A DNA stretch of 64,000 nucleotides from Orientia tsutsugamushi (GTDB lineage Bacteria > Pseudomonadota > Alphaproteobacteria > Rickettsiales > Rickettsiaceae), in the NCBI RefSeq assembly GCF_900327275.1, contig NZ_LS398548.1:372001-436000 (forward strand), given 5' to 3'. Under the pieces are notes generated by a model. The model was not told the DNA's origin and searched no databases. It worked only from the letters and a program-made list of their open reading frames with translations. This document shows positions 1 through 8,953 of this stretch, piece by piece; positions within the stretch are counted from its first letter, which is position 1; every line of letters starts with the position of its first letter. A program made the translations under genes and the position numbers.

Positions 1-1
1 T

Positions 2-577
2 TTTTATCACATTCATTGGTATGTCTATCCCGTGATTTATTGGTTAGAGATTTTGCTTGATTTTATTTGTCTGGAAATGGCTGCAGTAGATATAGCATAT
101 TTAACAGAGTTTGATTCATTATGGAGTGATGACGCTAAATCTGCGATTTTAAATTCGGAAACACCGTTGTTTCAAAATGTAGCTGCTTATCAAGCATGTA
201 TAGCTGATTGCATGAGTTGTAGCGCTGGTTTATTAGCAAGTGATTATGCTTTTTGGTGTGCCGAATGTCAAGGAATGCTTTACCCTTTTACTGGAACAGC
301 TGCAGCGCATAATGGTGGAGTTGGAACATCTGTATTAATGGTAAGTAAATTTATGGCTAGAATGCATAGGCAACTGATGTTATGGGGATATTATGGTTAT
401 AAAGGCCTATGTGGTAAGTATCCTATGCCTATCATGAAGAAAAGCCAGTATCGACTACAAATGATTTATCCGATTCCAGAAACCAAATCCTGCAAGAGCA
501 TAGGTCAAACAGAAGCTACATGGCAAGCTGGCAGAGAATTTCCAGTTAATGGTGAAGATTTTGGTTACTTGATTTGA
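2..577 (+). pseudogene. traU: traU remnant, 5' end outside the window
   Basis: This is a second copy of the mating-pair gene traU, entering from the left edge. It is nearly identical to codons 126 onward of the full gene at 52076-53053. TraU is a periplasmic, cysteine-rich protein needed for F-type pilus and DNA transfer, and the paired cysteines are still present. The copy ends early: the tryptophan codon TGG of the intact gene is TGA here at 575-577, which removes the last nine residues. The trbC copy follows with the same spacing as in the intact operon. A full-length upstream part may lie outside the window, but the nonsense codon and the broken trbC suggest a decaying duplicate. Confidence 0.85.
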
Positions 578-626
578 CGAAAAAGAGATTGTTGTTTGCT
601 TTGATTTATAAAGCTTGGAGAGGAAT

Positions 627-991
627 ATGGTTATACGAGTAATGATGTTGATGGTTTTATTATTTGTTAATAATGCTAATGCTTTTTTTTTGGATCAGCA
701 AAAAACTTTTATTTTTGTCTCATTTTCAATGAGTGATGAGGCTTTAAAAAGCTATTTTGCTGAATCTCAAAAGGCTGGAGCTCAATTAGTTATGCGTGGG
801 TTAATTAATAACTCATTTACACAAACAAAGAATAAAACTATGGAGCTTGGTATTAGCTTCGATATAGATCCTAGCTTGTTTAAACAATATAAAATTGATG
901 TTGTACCAGTGATAGTAATAGATGATGAAAAAAAGAGGATTAACCAAGAAATTAACTGACCATATTCCTTTAGCAATAGCATTAGAAATTA
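627..991 (+). pseudogene. trbC: trbC remnant, frameshifted and truncated
   Basis: This is a copy of trbC, which encodes a periplasmic thioredoxin-like protein of F-type conjugation. The ATG at 627 follows the Shine-Dalgarno-like GGAGAGG, and the hydrophobic signal peptide ends near an ANA/FF cleavage site. Compared with the intact gene at 53076-53459 there is one extra A in the A-run near 929-935. This changes the frame and gives a stop at 957-959. Nucleotide similarity continues to about 991 and then stops abruptly where unrelated histidine-kinase sequence begins. The copy and the full gene are otherwise almost identical, so the duplication is recent. Confidence 0.85.
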
Positions 992-995
992 TGAA

Positions 996-1780
996 GAAGA
1001 AAAAGAGAAACAAACAAATCTGTGTAGTCGGCTTGAAGCAGGCAAATTAGCAAGAATAAATTGTATAGATTCGATTCAATATATTAGGCATATAGTAAAT
1101 GCTTGTACCGTTAGCAGGTTGAATATAGAGGCAAAGGTACGAGACAAGGGGTTAGATTCAGATTCTGAAATAACAAAGGCACTAACAGATACATCATAAT
1201 GTTAGTTGATAATTTGATAGATCATCTGAATGATATAATTTTTTTGTTTAGAAAAACCATAGAATCAACGAATGTAGAACTAGCAAAATTTAGCCTACGA
1301 AAAATGCTAAATGGTACTATTGCAGCAATCAGAGTAATTGATCAAGATGAAAAGATAGAGCTAAGGGAAAAAGGAAATGACATATACGATATTATTACTG
1401 GAGATAGGTTTCGAATAAGAGCTGTACTAAGCCAGTTAGCTGAAAGTGCTATTATGCATAGTACAAATAGCAAAGTTAGAGTTAGCATTGATTTTTTGCC
1501 TCCTAAAAATGAACAATCGAATTCAAAAGATAGAATATTGCAATTTGTAGTGCATAGCGTAGGAGATGGCATTTCAAAAAACAAATTACAAGAGATGAAC
1601 TCTGAATTAAAAAAACCACACTTAATTAAGCATCAAGCATTAGATTCAGGGTTAGAATTTATCAAACATCTTACATATGAAATGAAAGGAAGCATTAAGA
1701 TAGACAGTAAAGAAGGGCATTATACAAAGTTTTTAGTCAGCATTCCGATACAAACTAGTAATTTAAATTCGCAACATTAG
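996..1780 (+). pseudogene. histidine kinase remnant (dimerisation and HATPase part)
   Basis: Two frames together read as the C-terminal half of a hybrid-type histidine kinase. The first, to the stop at 1197-1199, resembles the helical dimerisation region. The second begins at an ATG overlapping that stop (TAATG) and covers a GHKL ATPase-like domain. Its weak motifs are GDRFRIRAVLSQL (N-box region, with the usual Asn lost), VGDGISKN (degenerate D-x-G-x-G) and DSGLEFI (G2-like). The canonical N-box and G1 residues are changed, so ATP binding is doubtful. The 5' part is missing because the sequence joins a trbC copy at about 991. Sensor kinases of this type are known RAGE cargo. Confidence 0.6.
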
Positions 1781-1784
1781 TCAA

Positions 1785-2478
1785 ATGGAGAATATTATGA
1801 AAAATAAAAAAAAGAATATCAATACAACAAAAGACATTTCTCAAGATGTCTGGACAATCCATATACCACCTATTCCAGCCAAGTTAGTATCTACAGCTAA
1901 GGAAAGAAATATTTATCTTTGTACCGAAAATATGAATGAAGATAAATATATTGGAATGAAAATAAAGCTACAACAAGCGGAAGATTATCTAGAGGAAGCT
2001 GAGTCAATGAAGCAATATTGTATAGATTTGATTCAAAAAATTAAATATACGTTTGATCTTACTACTGCTAAAATCCAAGATCTAGCAGATGATCTACTAT
2101 GCTGGCAAAATGATTTCAAAGAAAAGGAATATAAAACTACTAGCGTAGAGAATACTTAATTATGCTGCTAACCTACAAGACTACTGTAACAGGATAGTTT
2201 ACTCACTTAGAGGCCAAATTGAGCTTCAAAATGTACATTCAAAAAAATTTAGCATACAAAAACTATTGAAGGATACAATTAGTTCGCTGAAAGAAATGGC
2301 TGAAGATAGAGAAATATCGCTCAGTTACAATGTTCAGGACAATATAAATGATATTGTTATTGGAGATAGTTGTCTATTGCAAACTATACTTAGTCAATTA
2401 ATAAGTGTGGCTATTAGAGTTAATAAAAGCTGTCAGGTTGATGTTATAGTTAGGTTATTTAATAGGTGGTTAATGTAG
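1785..2478 (+). pseudogene. second histidine kinase remnant, frameshifted
   Basis: This is a paralogue of the preceding fragment in tandem. An N-terminal ORF (1785-2159, 124 residues, helical, with a cysteine-containing YCIDLIQKIK segment) is followed in another frame by the HATPase boundary region. The second part contains KKFSIQKLLKDTISSL and GDSCLLQTILSQL, which match FSLRKMLNGTIAAI and GDRFRIRAVLSQL of the upstream copy. The frame changes near 2140, and the ATPase domain is cut off at the stop at 2476-2478, before the G1 box. I infer two diverged tandem kinase genes, both dead. Confidence 0.55.
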
Positions 2479-2871
2479 TGAATTGCATAAATTAAAATGT
2501 AATAACATTGTCTATAGGTAAAGCTGCAAAGACATATCAAATATAAAGAAAAAAGGTTAATTTTCGCTAATTTCTGCACTTTATAGAATCTGCTATTAAC
2601 TTCTGTTAGCTTTTGTTAATATTTATAATTAATCTTCAACTTTAGCTATAAATATATTTTCAATATTTGTCAATATTACAAAAAAATTAAAGCAAAAGGT
2701 TGAAAATAGGTTGAAAAAAATTTTTATGCCAAACCTATATAAATCTTCATACTGATACTATCTGCCTTAGAAGACTAATTTTACTATAGAACATCTTATA
2801 ATTAATAAGATAATGTTCATGTAAGTTATTTTGTTGTATAATTTAAAAAGAATAGAAAATATGAAAAATAT
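2479..2871. other. AT-rich spacer without a recognisable gene
   Basis: Very AT-rich sequence with many stop codons in all frames. I see no convincing RNA gene or conserved remnant. It probably holds the promoter of the following nuclease gene, but no clear -35/-10 pair can be chosen with confidence. Confidence 0.5.
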
Positions 2872-3834
2872 ATGCATTTATCAAGATTTCTAGATCCAAA
2901 GAATGATGTAGCATTTAAAAAGATATTTGGATCAGAAAAAAACAAGGACATACTAATACATTTTCTGAACGATATATTGTTGTTTGAAGGAAATAGAAAA
3001 ATAATAGAAGTAGAGTTTTTAGGAACGATATTAGATGCAGACATAGCGTCCAAGAAAGAATCAATAGTAGATGTTTTGTGTAAAGATAAAAACGGTGCGC
3101 AATATATAATAGAAATGCAAGTAGATCCTACACAAGGATTTGAAAAAAGAGCACAGTATTATGCAGCAAAGGCATATGGCAGGCAACCAAATAGAGGAAA
3201 GGAAGGAAAATACTCAGACCTAAAGGAAGTTATATTTATAGCTATAGCAGATTATAAATTGTTTCCAAACAAAGAAGACTATATATCAAGGCATGTAATA
3301 TTGGATAAAAAGACATATGAGCATGATCTAAAGGACTTTTCATTTACCTTTATAGAATTACCAAAATTTAAAAAAAATAGAGTGGAAGAGTTAAATGATA
3401 TAACAGAGAAGTGGTGCTATTTTTTTAAACATGCAAAAGAAACAACATTAGATGGATATAATAAAATAATAGGTGAAGATTTAATAATAAAAAGAGCGTA
3501 TGAGGCATTAGATCAGTTTAATTGGAGTGAAGACGAACTAATAACCTATGAACAAGAGTTAAAGCGTATATGGGATAATAAAGCAGTAGAAGATTATAAA
3601 CTCGAACGCGCTAAAGCTGAAGGCATAAAGCTCGGTGAGGCTAAAGGTAAAGCTGAAGGTAAAGCTGAAGGTAAAGCTGAAGGTAAAGCTGAAGGCATAA
3701 AGCTCGGTGAAGCTAAAGCAAAAAAAGATTTGGCAATAAAATTATTGAAATCTGAATTATCAGTTGAGACAATTGCTGAATATACGGATTTATCAATACA
3801 AGAAGTATTAAATTTAAAAAATAGTGTAAAATAA
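2872..3834 (+). CDS. Rpn / PD-(D/E)XK nuclease family protein (putative transposase)
   Basis: This 320-residue protein belongs to the recombination-promoting nuclease / PDDEXK-transposase family. The opening segment LDPKNDVAFKKIFGSEKNK is typical. The nuclease core is visible as Asp67 in VDVLC followed by Glu81-Met-Gln83, the D...E-x-Q form of the active site used by this family, and then an R-x-x-Y-Y segment. The C-terminal third is a charged coiled-coil-like region with a short G-K-A-E repeat (12-bp units at DNA level) and a small helical tail. Known Rpn proteins cut DNA and stimulate RecA-independent recombination. An inverted, decayed copy lies just downstream. The reading frame is intact. 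The ATG at 2872 fits the family N-terminus but has no strong ribosome binding site. Confidence 0.8.
   Translation: MHLSRFLDPKNDVAFKKIFGSEKNKDILIHFLNDILLFEGNRKIIEVEFLGTILDADIASKKESIVDVLCKDKNGAQYIIEMQVDPTQGFEKRAQYYAAKAYGRQPNRGKEGKYSDLKEVIFIAIADYKLFPNKEDYISRHVILDKKTYEHDLKDFSFTFIELPKFKKNRVEELNDITEKWCYFFKHAKETTLDGYNKIIGEDLIIKRAYEALDQFNWSEDELITYEQELKRIWDNKAVEDYKLERAKAEGIKLGEAKGKAEGKAEGKAEGKAEGIKLGEAKAKKDLAIKLLKSELSVETIAEYTDLSIQEVLNLKNSVK
3646..3693 (+). repeat. 12-bp tandem repeat x4 inside the nuclease gene
   Basis: Four perfect copies of GGTAAAGCTGAA encode Gly-Lys-Ala-Glu. They are flanked by two longer imperfect copies of a unit coding for A-E-G-I-K-L-G-E-A. This is a likely slippage site. The whole repeat region is absent from the inverted copy at 4051-4427. 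Confidence 0.95.
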
Positions 3835-3904
3835 TAAGAAATATACAACATAAAATCTTACTTTTGATGTGTTGTATGCTACTTCTATTAGATGCTTTAT
3901 ATCA

Positions 3905-4050
3905 CACTACAAGTTCTATACTATACTGAACACTGAGAAGGCCATTCTTTAAGGCCTCAATGTCCTTAACATGGCCGCACCATTCTTGACGAAAACTATT
4001 CCATTTTAAGCCATGAAGGCGAATGTGGCGCTTAGTGTCTTCATTCGGTT
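3905..4050 (-). other. unidentified coding remnant
   Basis: Read on the minus strand there is an open stretch containing LKWNSFRQEWCGHV followed by about 20 more residues. It resembles a small aromatic-rich domain tail, but I cannot name the family. It has no start codon and directly abuts the truncated nuclease copy, so it looks like debris from another gene. Confidence 0.3.
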
Positions 4051-4427
4051 ATTTTTTAAATTTAATACTTCTTGTATTGATAAATCCGTATATTCAGCAA
4101 TTGTCTCAACTTTAGCGCGTTCGAGTTTATAATCTTCTACTGCTTTATTATCACACATACGCTTTAACTCTTGTTCATAGGTTATTAGTTCATCTTCGCT
4201 CCAATTAAACTGATCTAATGCCTCTCATACGCTCTTTTTATTATTAAATCTTCACCTATTATTTTATTATATCCATCTAATGTTGTTTCTTTTGCATGTT
4301 TAAAAAAATAGCACCACTTCTCTGTTATATCATTTAACTCTTCCACTCTATTTTTTTTAAATTTTGGTAATTCTATAAAGGTAAATGAAAAGTCCTTTAG
4401 ATCATGCTCATATGTCTTTTTATCCAA
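4051..4427 (-). pseudogene. inverted truncated copy of the Rpn-family nuclease gene
   Basis: This reads as the reverse complement of the 3' half of the gene at 2872-3834. It matches from the shared LDKKTYEHDLKDF segment to the EYTDLSIQEVLNLKN tail. Relative to the intact gene it has a two-base AG insertion at the RAYE-ALDQ junction, and a deletion that removes the Gly-Lys-Ala-Glu repeats and joins LERAK directly to VETIAEY. The 5' half is missing: at 4428 the sequence changes to ankyrin-gene-associated sequence. Together with the intact gene it forms a long imperfect inverted repeat. Confidence 0.9.
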
Positions 4428-4455
4428 TTCATCAAAATAAGCATACAAATACCAA

Positions 4456-5426
4456 TCAGAAAGCTCTGACTTCAATAATTACTAACTTATTAGGTAGGTT
4501 TTTAAAGTACTTTTTATAACCATTTGGATTGATTTGCTTGCACAATAATGGAATAAGGCTATCATGTACAGATGTAAAATTTTCAACGTATGATTTATAT
4601 TTTTGTAAATCAATTCCAAATTTTATTAATACCTTTGCAACTAATACATGAATATCATGGTAAACCATATATCCATAATGTCCAATAGATTGACCGCTTT
4701 GCAACCTATCAAATTCAGTACAAATCATATCAAATTGCATATATTCCTTATAGAATTTTTTTTGAAAGAGCATCTCTGCTAAATTATTAGCACACTTTGA
4801 GTTTTCATCTATTAGATTCAAATGTTTTTCTAGTAAAAATTTTACATTTATTACTTCAGTACTAGTTAAGTTACCGCTAGACATTCTGATAGTACCTGCT
4901 ATAAGGCTTTCTACTATCTCATTTTGATTAAGTTGAAAGTTTTTAATAAACCATTCTGCGGACTGTACTAAATTTCTCTGTATAATTTTTGTTAGTATAG
5001 TAGTGTAATCATAGCCTTCATTATTACAATGTACTGGAAATTTAGCTTTAGTGCTGTTAAGTAGCAAATTAGTATATTCATCTGAATAAAGTTTAGCATT
5101 TTCATTCAGAGAAAGATATTTTTTTGATATACGTAATGCAGTATTATCGTACTCCTCAGTAGATTAGTACGTTCAGTAGCATAAATCCACATTGTAGCAG
5201 GCATACCATGCTTATCTTTAGCACTGATATCAGCTCCAAGAATCAATAAGTCTTCTACGATGTCCTCTCTTAGATACTTAAATGCTCTTATGAGCAGTGT
5301 ATCATTGTTTGCTTGAGATCTGGTATCAACTAATTCAGAATGCAAGGCTGTTAATTCTAGAAGAGCTGCCTTATTACCTGCTTGCACATATCCAAAAGCT
5401 TCTCTTCGTATTTTATCTGATATCAT
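4456..5426 (-). pseudogene. ankyrin-repeat protein gene, frameshifted
   Basis: The N-terminal part (5426 down to about 5160) encodes about two ankyrin repeats, with the typical segment LLILGADISAKDKHGMPATMW. The frame then shifts and continues in 5150-4456 as a helical region of more than 200 residues without clear repeats. Reading through the shift gives continuous protein (ATERTNLL then TEEYDNTALRI), so one gene has been broken by a small indel near 5160. Ankyrin proteins of Orientia are commonly type I secreted effectors that bind host partners. This copy probably no longer makes the full product, though the 106-residue N-terminal fragment could still be translated. Confidence 0.65.
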
Positions 5427-5499
5427 ATATTTAATAACACTTAATCTATGTTTAAAGTTTTATATTAAACGTATAACTGTAAAAAATGCTAAAATCAAT

Positions 5500-5649
5500 A
5501 GACCTCTTTCGAAACTGGTTGACGTAGTTCAAAATTATAAATGCTAGAGATCAAATTAAATCTAAGACCTAATCTTTATCTTTTACGTCTTATTTTGATA
5601 TTTATCAGCAATAATTTTGAACTACGTCAACCAGTTTCGAAAGAGGTCT
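5500..5649. mobile_element. 150-bp palindromic MITE derived from the IS5-type element
   Basis: The element has perfect 39-bp terminal inverted repeats beginning AGACCTCTTTCGAAACTGG and is flanked by a 3-bp direct repeat AAT (5497-5499 and 5650-5652). Its left three quarters are the reverse complement of the 3' end of the IS copies at 11447-12211 and 27506-28216, including decayed codons for the transposase tail. The right end is a second copy of the same IS terminus, inverted. It is therefore an internally deleted, end-duplicated derivative that can only move with a transposase supplied elsewhere. Confidence 0.9.
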
Positions 5650-5652
5650 AAT

Positions 5653-6287
5653 TAAGAAAGTTGTAAAATATGATAAGGTAAAAGGAAAAGTGAACAAATA
5701 GCTAACTTAATAAATTCAAGTTGGCTATAATAATCAGAGTTCGATATAAAAAGTATGCTAAACTATATGAATAGAAAGTATTGCAACCTAGATTTTGCAA
5801 TATTCCATATATCGAGCTCAGGTTAACTATAATTAAATTTAAATGTATTAACTTATTGTATAATTAGTAATGAAACCGTATGCTTGCATGATAGAAACAA
5901 GAAGTGCCCTGCTAAGAGCAATGGTGCTGCACTCAATATCTAAATACATTCTGTCTTTAACTAAGTTTGTAGTTAAGCCAACTCCTAACGCAACCCAAGT
6001 ATCTCTAGAGCATATTAGAGATGATATTAAACCTCTAGTAATAAAAATCTATGCTTTCCATCAAGTATATTATAATAGTATAGTAATGTCCTTGTATAGA
6101 GTTTGCCCAAGCAACATAATCACGTAGTAATCCTAGCATTAGTTCCATTCTATGTGGCGCACTGATGTAACCTAATCCTATCCCGATACATAATCTCCAA
6201 TACCTGTAACACCTGTTGAAAATTTTAGATAAAATGGAAAAGTATTAAACTCAATACTGGATTTAGAATTTTCAGAGTTTATATAAT
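5653..6287. other. degenerate region with an unidentified minus-strand remnant
   Basis: No intact gene is seen. On the minus strand, short open stretches such as GLGYISAPHRMELMLGLLRDY (shifted between frames) and VALGVGLTTNLVKDRMYLDIE suggest an old protein gene of unknown family, broken by several stops and shifts. An 85-codon plus-strand ORF at 5870-6127 lies opposite and I regard it as a by-product. Confidence 0.35.
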
Positions 6288-6519
6288 TATATAGTCATTT
6301 GCAATGAGGTTTGAGATAGAAAAAAGAGATAATAGATTCATAAGATTTAGCAAATTGAGTAATTTGATTTCTAATCCACATCTTCATATTAGCCCAAAAC
6401 TTTTCTATCAGATTTAAATCTGGAGAATAAGGTAGCCAAAAAATAACTTTATAACCAACAGATTCTATTAATTTTTATTGCTTCTTTCTATCTCAAACCT
6501 CATTGTAAATGATTATATA
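6288..6519 (-). mobile_element. IS630-family remnant with 35-bp inverted ends
   Basis: The ends are inverted repeats of about 35 bp (TATATAGTCATTTGCAATGA on the left, extending through GGTTTGAGATAGAAA). Between them, the minus strand encodes WLPYSPDLNLIEKFWANMK, the hallmark C-terminal motif of IS630/Tc1-mariner transposases. About 230 bp remain, so most of the transposase is gone and this is a non-autonomous derivative. The outer TATATA suggests insertion at TA, as expected for the family. Confidence 0.85.
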
Positions 6520-6624
6520 CCTATCTGCTAAATATATCGATGGTAAAAAAATAATACAATAGATGCTAGCATTACAAGAGAATGACACGGTTGTAAAAGT
6601 AATTTCAAAACATCATATTAACTT

Positions 6625-6775
6625 CTCTTTTCAATTATAAGATGTAGCTTACAGTCTAAGGACATGCCATAACTGCTCTTGCCAATTTTAGAAAATCTGT
6701 TAAAAACTCTATTGCTGGAAATGCGTTTGTTAGGACAAATTGCTAACTTTGTAGAATCAATGTAATATACCTGTT
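6625..6775 (-). pseudogene. IS982-family transposase fragment
   Basis: The minus strand reads YYIDSTKLAICPNKRISSNRV followed closely by SKIGKSSYGMSLDCKLHLII. This corresponds to the conserved first-Asp region (Y-I-D-S-T) and the G-K-S-S-x-G...KLHL segment of IS982 transposases. Flanking sequence from about 6540 to 6990 is too eroded to place the element ends. It cannot encode a working transposase. Confidence 0.75.
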
Positions 6776-7001
6776 TCTTCTCCTTTCAGAGAAGGCATTA
6801 ATACAGCTAGTGTAGCAACACATTGTAGGCCACAGTTGTATTATTCTACTATAACTTGGTAAACAAAAGTATCTTTTATACTTATAACTCAAGTAATATA
6901 GATAATAATTTTTAAAATCCTTCTTGTCTTTAGTTTTATTGAAGCTGTATTTAGCGTATTAAAAAACATCTACATTTAGAGCATGCTAGTACCGCTTTTC
7001 T

Positions 7002-7289
7002 ATGGATTTCTTGGTTCATACAACTACTTCTCTTGTAAGTGATTCTATCTCCAAACTTAATTTCAATCTTATCTCATCTTCATTAGCGTATTCTGGTATC
7101 GTAATACTTATTTTACTTATGTTTTATATTATTTCTTATATTCAAACTCGTGTTTATTTAAGAATTTTATTAAGCATAATATTATTGATTTATCTGACTT
7201 TGATATTTCGCAGTCAACGCCCAAATCCAATATTTATCAGTAGATGTAATTTGAGTATTATCACAAAGTTCAGGATGTTGATTAGCTGA
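7002..7289 (+). CDS. small predicted membrane protein, doubtful
   Basis: A 95-codon ORF with a strongly hydrophobic centre (about residues 30-69, two possible membrane helices) and a basic tail. Its last 108 bases overlap the 3' end of the convergent amidase gene, which lowers confidence. I recognise no family. It could be a genuine small inner-membrane protein whose original end was lost, or a chance ORF in AT-rich DNA, where hydrophobic codons are common. Confidence 0.25.
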   Translation: MDFLVHTTTSLVSDSISKLNFNLISSSLAYSGIVILILLMFYIISYIQTRVYLRILLSIILLIYLTLIFRSQRPNPIFISRCNLSIITKFRMLIS

Positions 7290-8279
7290 AAAATGGGCCT
7301 TAAAAGCTAATATTAGTGGAGCACAAAGTGCAACAGTTTGCTTTGGATTATCTGTTTTATTTAAATCAACGTTGTCTGGAATGTGATATCCATATTCTTG
7401 TAGCAATTTTAAAAAAGTAATATCATCTATTTTATCTGGATCAGAGATCTTAGGATTATATTTTTCTTTAATATATTGAGAGTTTAGTTCTGCATCAGTT
7501 AACCATGCTCCAACATTATACTCATGATATAATTGTCCCCATGGGAATAAAGGCCCAGGATCACTCTTTCGATTATATGCGATATCTGAGTGACCTAAAA
7601 CATGAATAGGCTTTATGTTATATCGCCTTATTATTCCAGAACTAACTATACCTGAAGTTTCTATTTGATGTTTATCATAGCAAAACCACTCCTTTTTTGC
7701 ATTTACTGTATTAAATCCTCTGTTAACATGCTCAATTCCTATTGACATGCTATTCAAGTTTGTATCGTTTTGCCAGGCACTAACTCCTGCATGATAAGCA
7801 ATTTTGTTTTCTGGAACAAAAGATATTAAAATTCCTGCTGGTATTTTTCCTTCCTCTTCTTCAGTAATTACTATATGAGAGCTAACTTGACCTAATAAAG
7901 GTTTGTTAACAGTAAACTCTTGCGCGGTACTTGCAAAATTGCCTACTGTGTAATGCATAATTAGGTACTTTATAGGAGTATCTTGCTTTCGTTGAGTATA
8001 ATGGTTGCGGTTATCTTCATTTTCAGGAAATTCATCTATTGCATACCCTGTAATTCCATAATCAGAAAATTGAGAAACATAAATACCAGTATTTTTATCT
8101 GAATGAAACGCATGTTTAAAAATATTTACTTGTTCTATAGGAGTATGCTGTATTTTATGATGCTGGCTTGATATTGTAGTCTGTAATTGACTTTTCTGAT
8201 GAACATTGGACTTATTAACTACTAACGCATTATCAACAATAACATGTTGTAATAGTTGCAATAGTGGCAAATAAAGCAT
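7182..8279 (-). CDS. N-acetylmuramoyl-L-alanine amidase (AmiD-like, Amidase_2)
   Basis: This 365-residue protein cleaves the bond between muramic acid and the L-Ala of the stem peptide in peptidoglycan or anhydro-muropeptides. The zinc amidase core is clear: His109 in LIMHYTVG, Glu183 in SIGIEHVN, His230 in VLGHSDIAYNRKSDPGP, and Asp240 in the same motif. A second domain after residue about 260 resembles the helical peptidoglycan-binding tail of AmiD proteins. The N-terminus is mildly hydrophobic but not a convincing signal peptide, so the cellular location is unclear. Amidases of this type in Rickettsiales take part in muropeptide turnover. The frame is intact and stands alone between mobile-element remnants. 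Confidence 0.88.
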   Translation of the reverse strand: MLYLPLLQLLQHVIVDNALVVNKSNVHQKSQLQTTISSQHHKIQHTPIEQVNIFKHAFHSDKNTGIYVSQFSDYGITGYAIDEFPENEDNRNHYTQRKQDTPIKYLIMHYTVGNFASTAQEFTVNKPLLGQVSSHIVITEEEEGKIPAGILISFVPENKIAYHAGVSAWQNDTNLNSMSIGIEHVNRGFNTVNAKKEWFCYDKHQIETSGIVSSGIIRRYNIKPIHVLGHSDIAYNRKSDPGPLFPWGQLYHEYNVGAWLTDAELNSQYIKEKYNPKISDPDKIDDITFLKLLQEYGYHIPDNVDLNKTDNPKQTVALCAPLILAFKAHFSANQHPELCDNTQITSTDKYWIWALTAKYQSQINQ

Positions 8280-8953
8280 GTTTTATTTAATAATTGTTGA
8301 ACAGGTATAATAAGCTGAGTATAGCATTGTTAACTATAAGCTTGCAATCAGTATAGCACTTGTTTAAAGTTGAAAGTTTATATTATTGCAATAATGTTAT
8401 ACCGTTATAAAAATAATTAAAGTTACGATGTAAGAAGTTAAAAACATAATATGAAGGCATATGCATGGTATTAACAAGAGATTATATCTTGAGTGCATAT
8501 TGCCTTATATGCACTATAGTTCTAGCTATTGTCGTATAGACGTTAATGCTTGCATCTACTACTCGTTCACTTGCTATTTCTTCTTTCAAACATATCACAG
8601 TTATAGTAATTTAGGTTGAATTAGATATCTATAGCTTAAATTATTAAGGTTACGTAAAGTAGCTAACTTATTTAACGACTTTTTTAATGCTATCTTTTTA
8701 TTTCACAAAGTGTAACCACCTTAACAATTTAAGCTATATGATTTCCTATAGTTACTTCTTCTAAACTATATATGCTTTTATTAGGCATATTTCTAGTAGA
8801 AATCACATATATCTCAACCTACAAATTACTATAATATTAAACTTGTGTTATCTCATTCTACTAATTTACTAGAATTGACTATTTTTCGTATGTATTATAC
8901 AAATAAATATCAACTAAAAATTTATTGTACTTAAATTAACAAAGGAGCTATGT
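8280..8953. other. non-coding region upstream of the repeat-protein gene
   Basis: No gene is recognised. It contains the nested inverted repeat described separately and the leader of the 585-residue protein. The Shine-Dalgarno AAAGGAG at 8941-8947 precedes the ATG at 8954. Confidence 0.5.
8611..8837. repeat. nested imperfect inverted repeats
   Basis: An inner pair, TAGCTTAAATTATTAAGG (8632 on) and CCTTAACAATTTAAGCTA (ending at 8737), can fold into a long hairpin. An outer pair, TTATAGTAATTTAGGTTGA near 8611 and TCAACCTACAAATTACTATA near 8814-8834, surrounds it. The arrangement looks like a non-autonomous palindromic element, but no target duplication is obvious. Confidence 0.6.

Noticed and set aside
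3646-3693. Short direct repeats as a CRISPR-like array.
   Set aside because: They are perfect in-frame 12-bp coding repeats without spacers. No CRISPR array or cas gene is seen anywhere in the window.
5870-6127. 85-codon plus-strand ORF.
   Set aside because: No ribosome binding site, no family, and better protein-like pieces on the opposite strand; probably chance.
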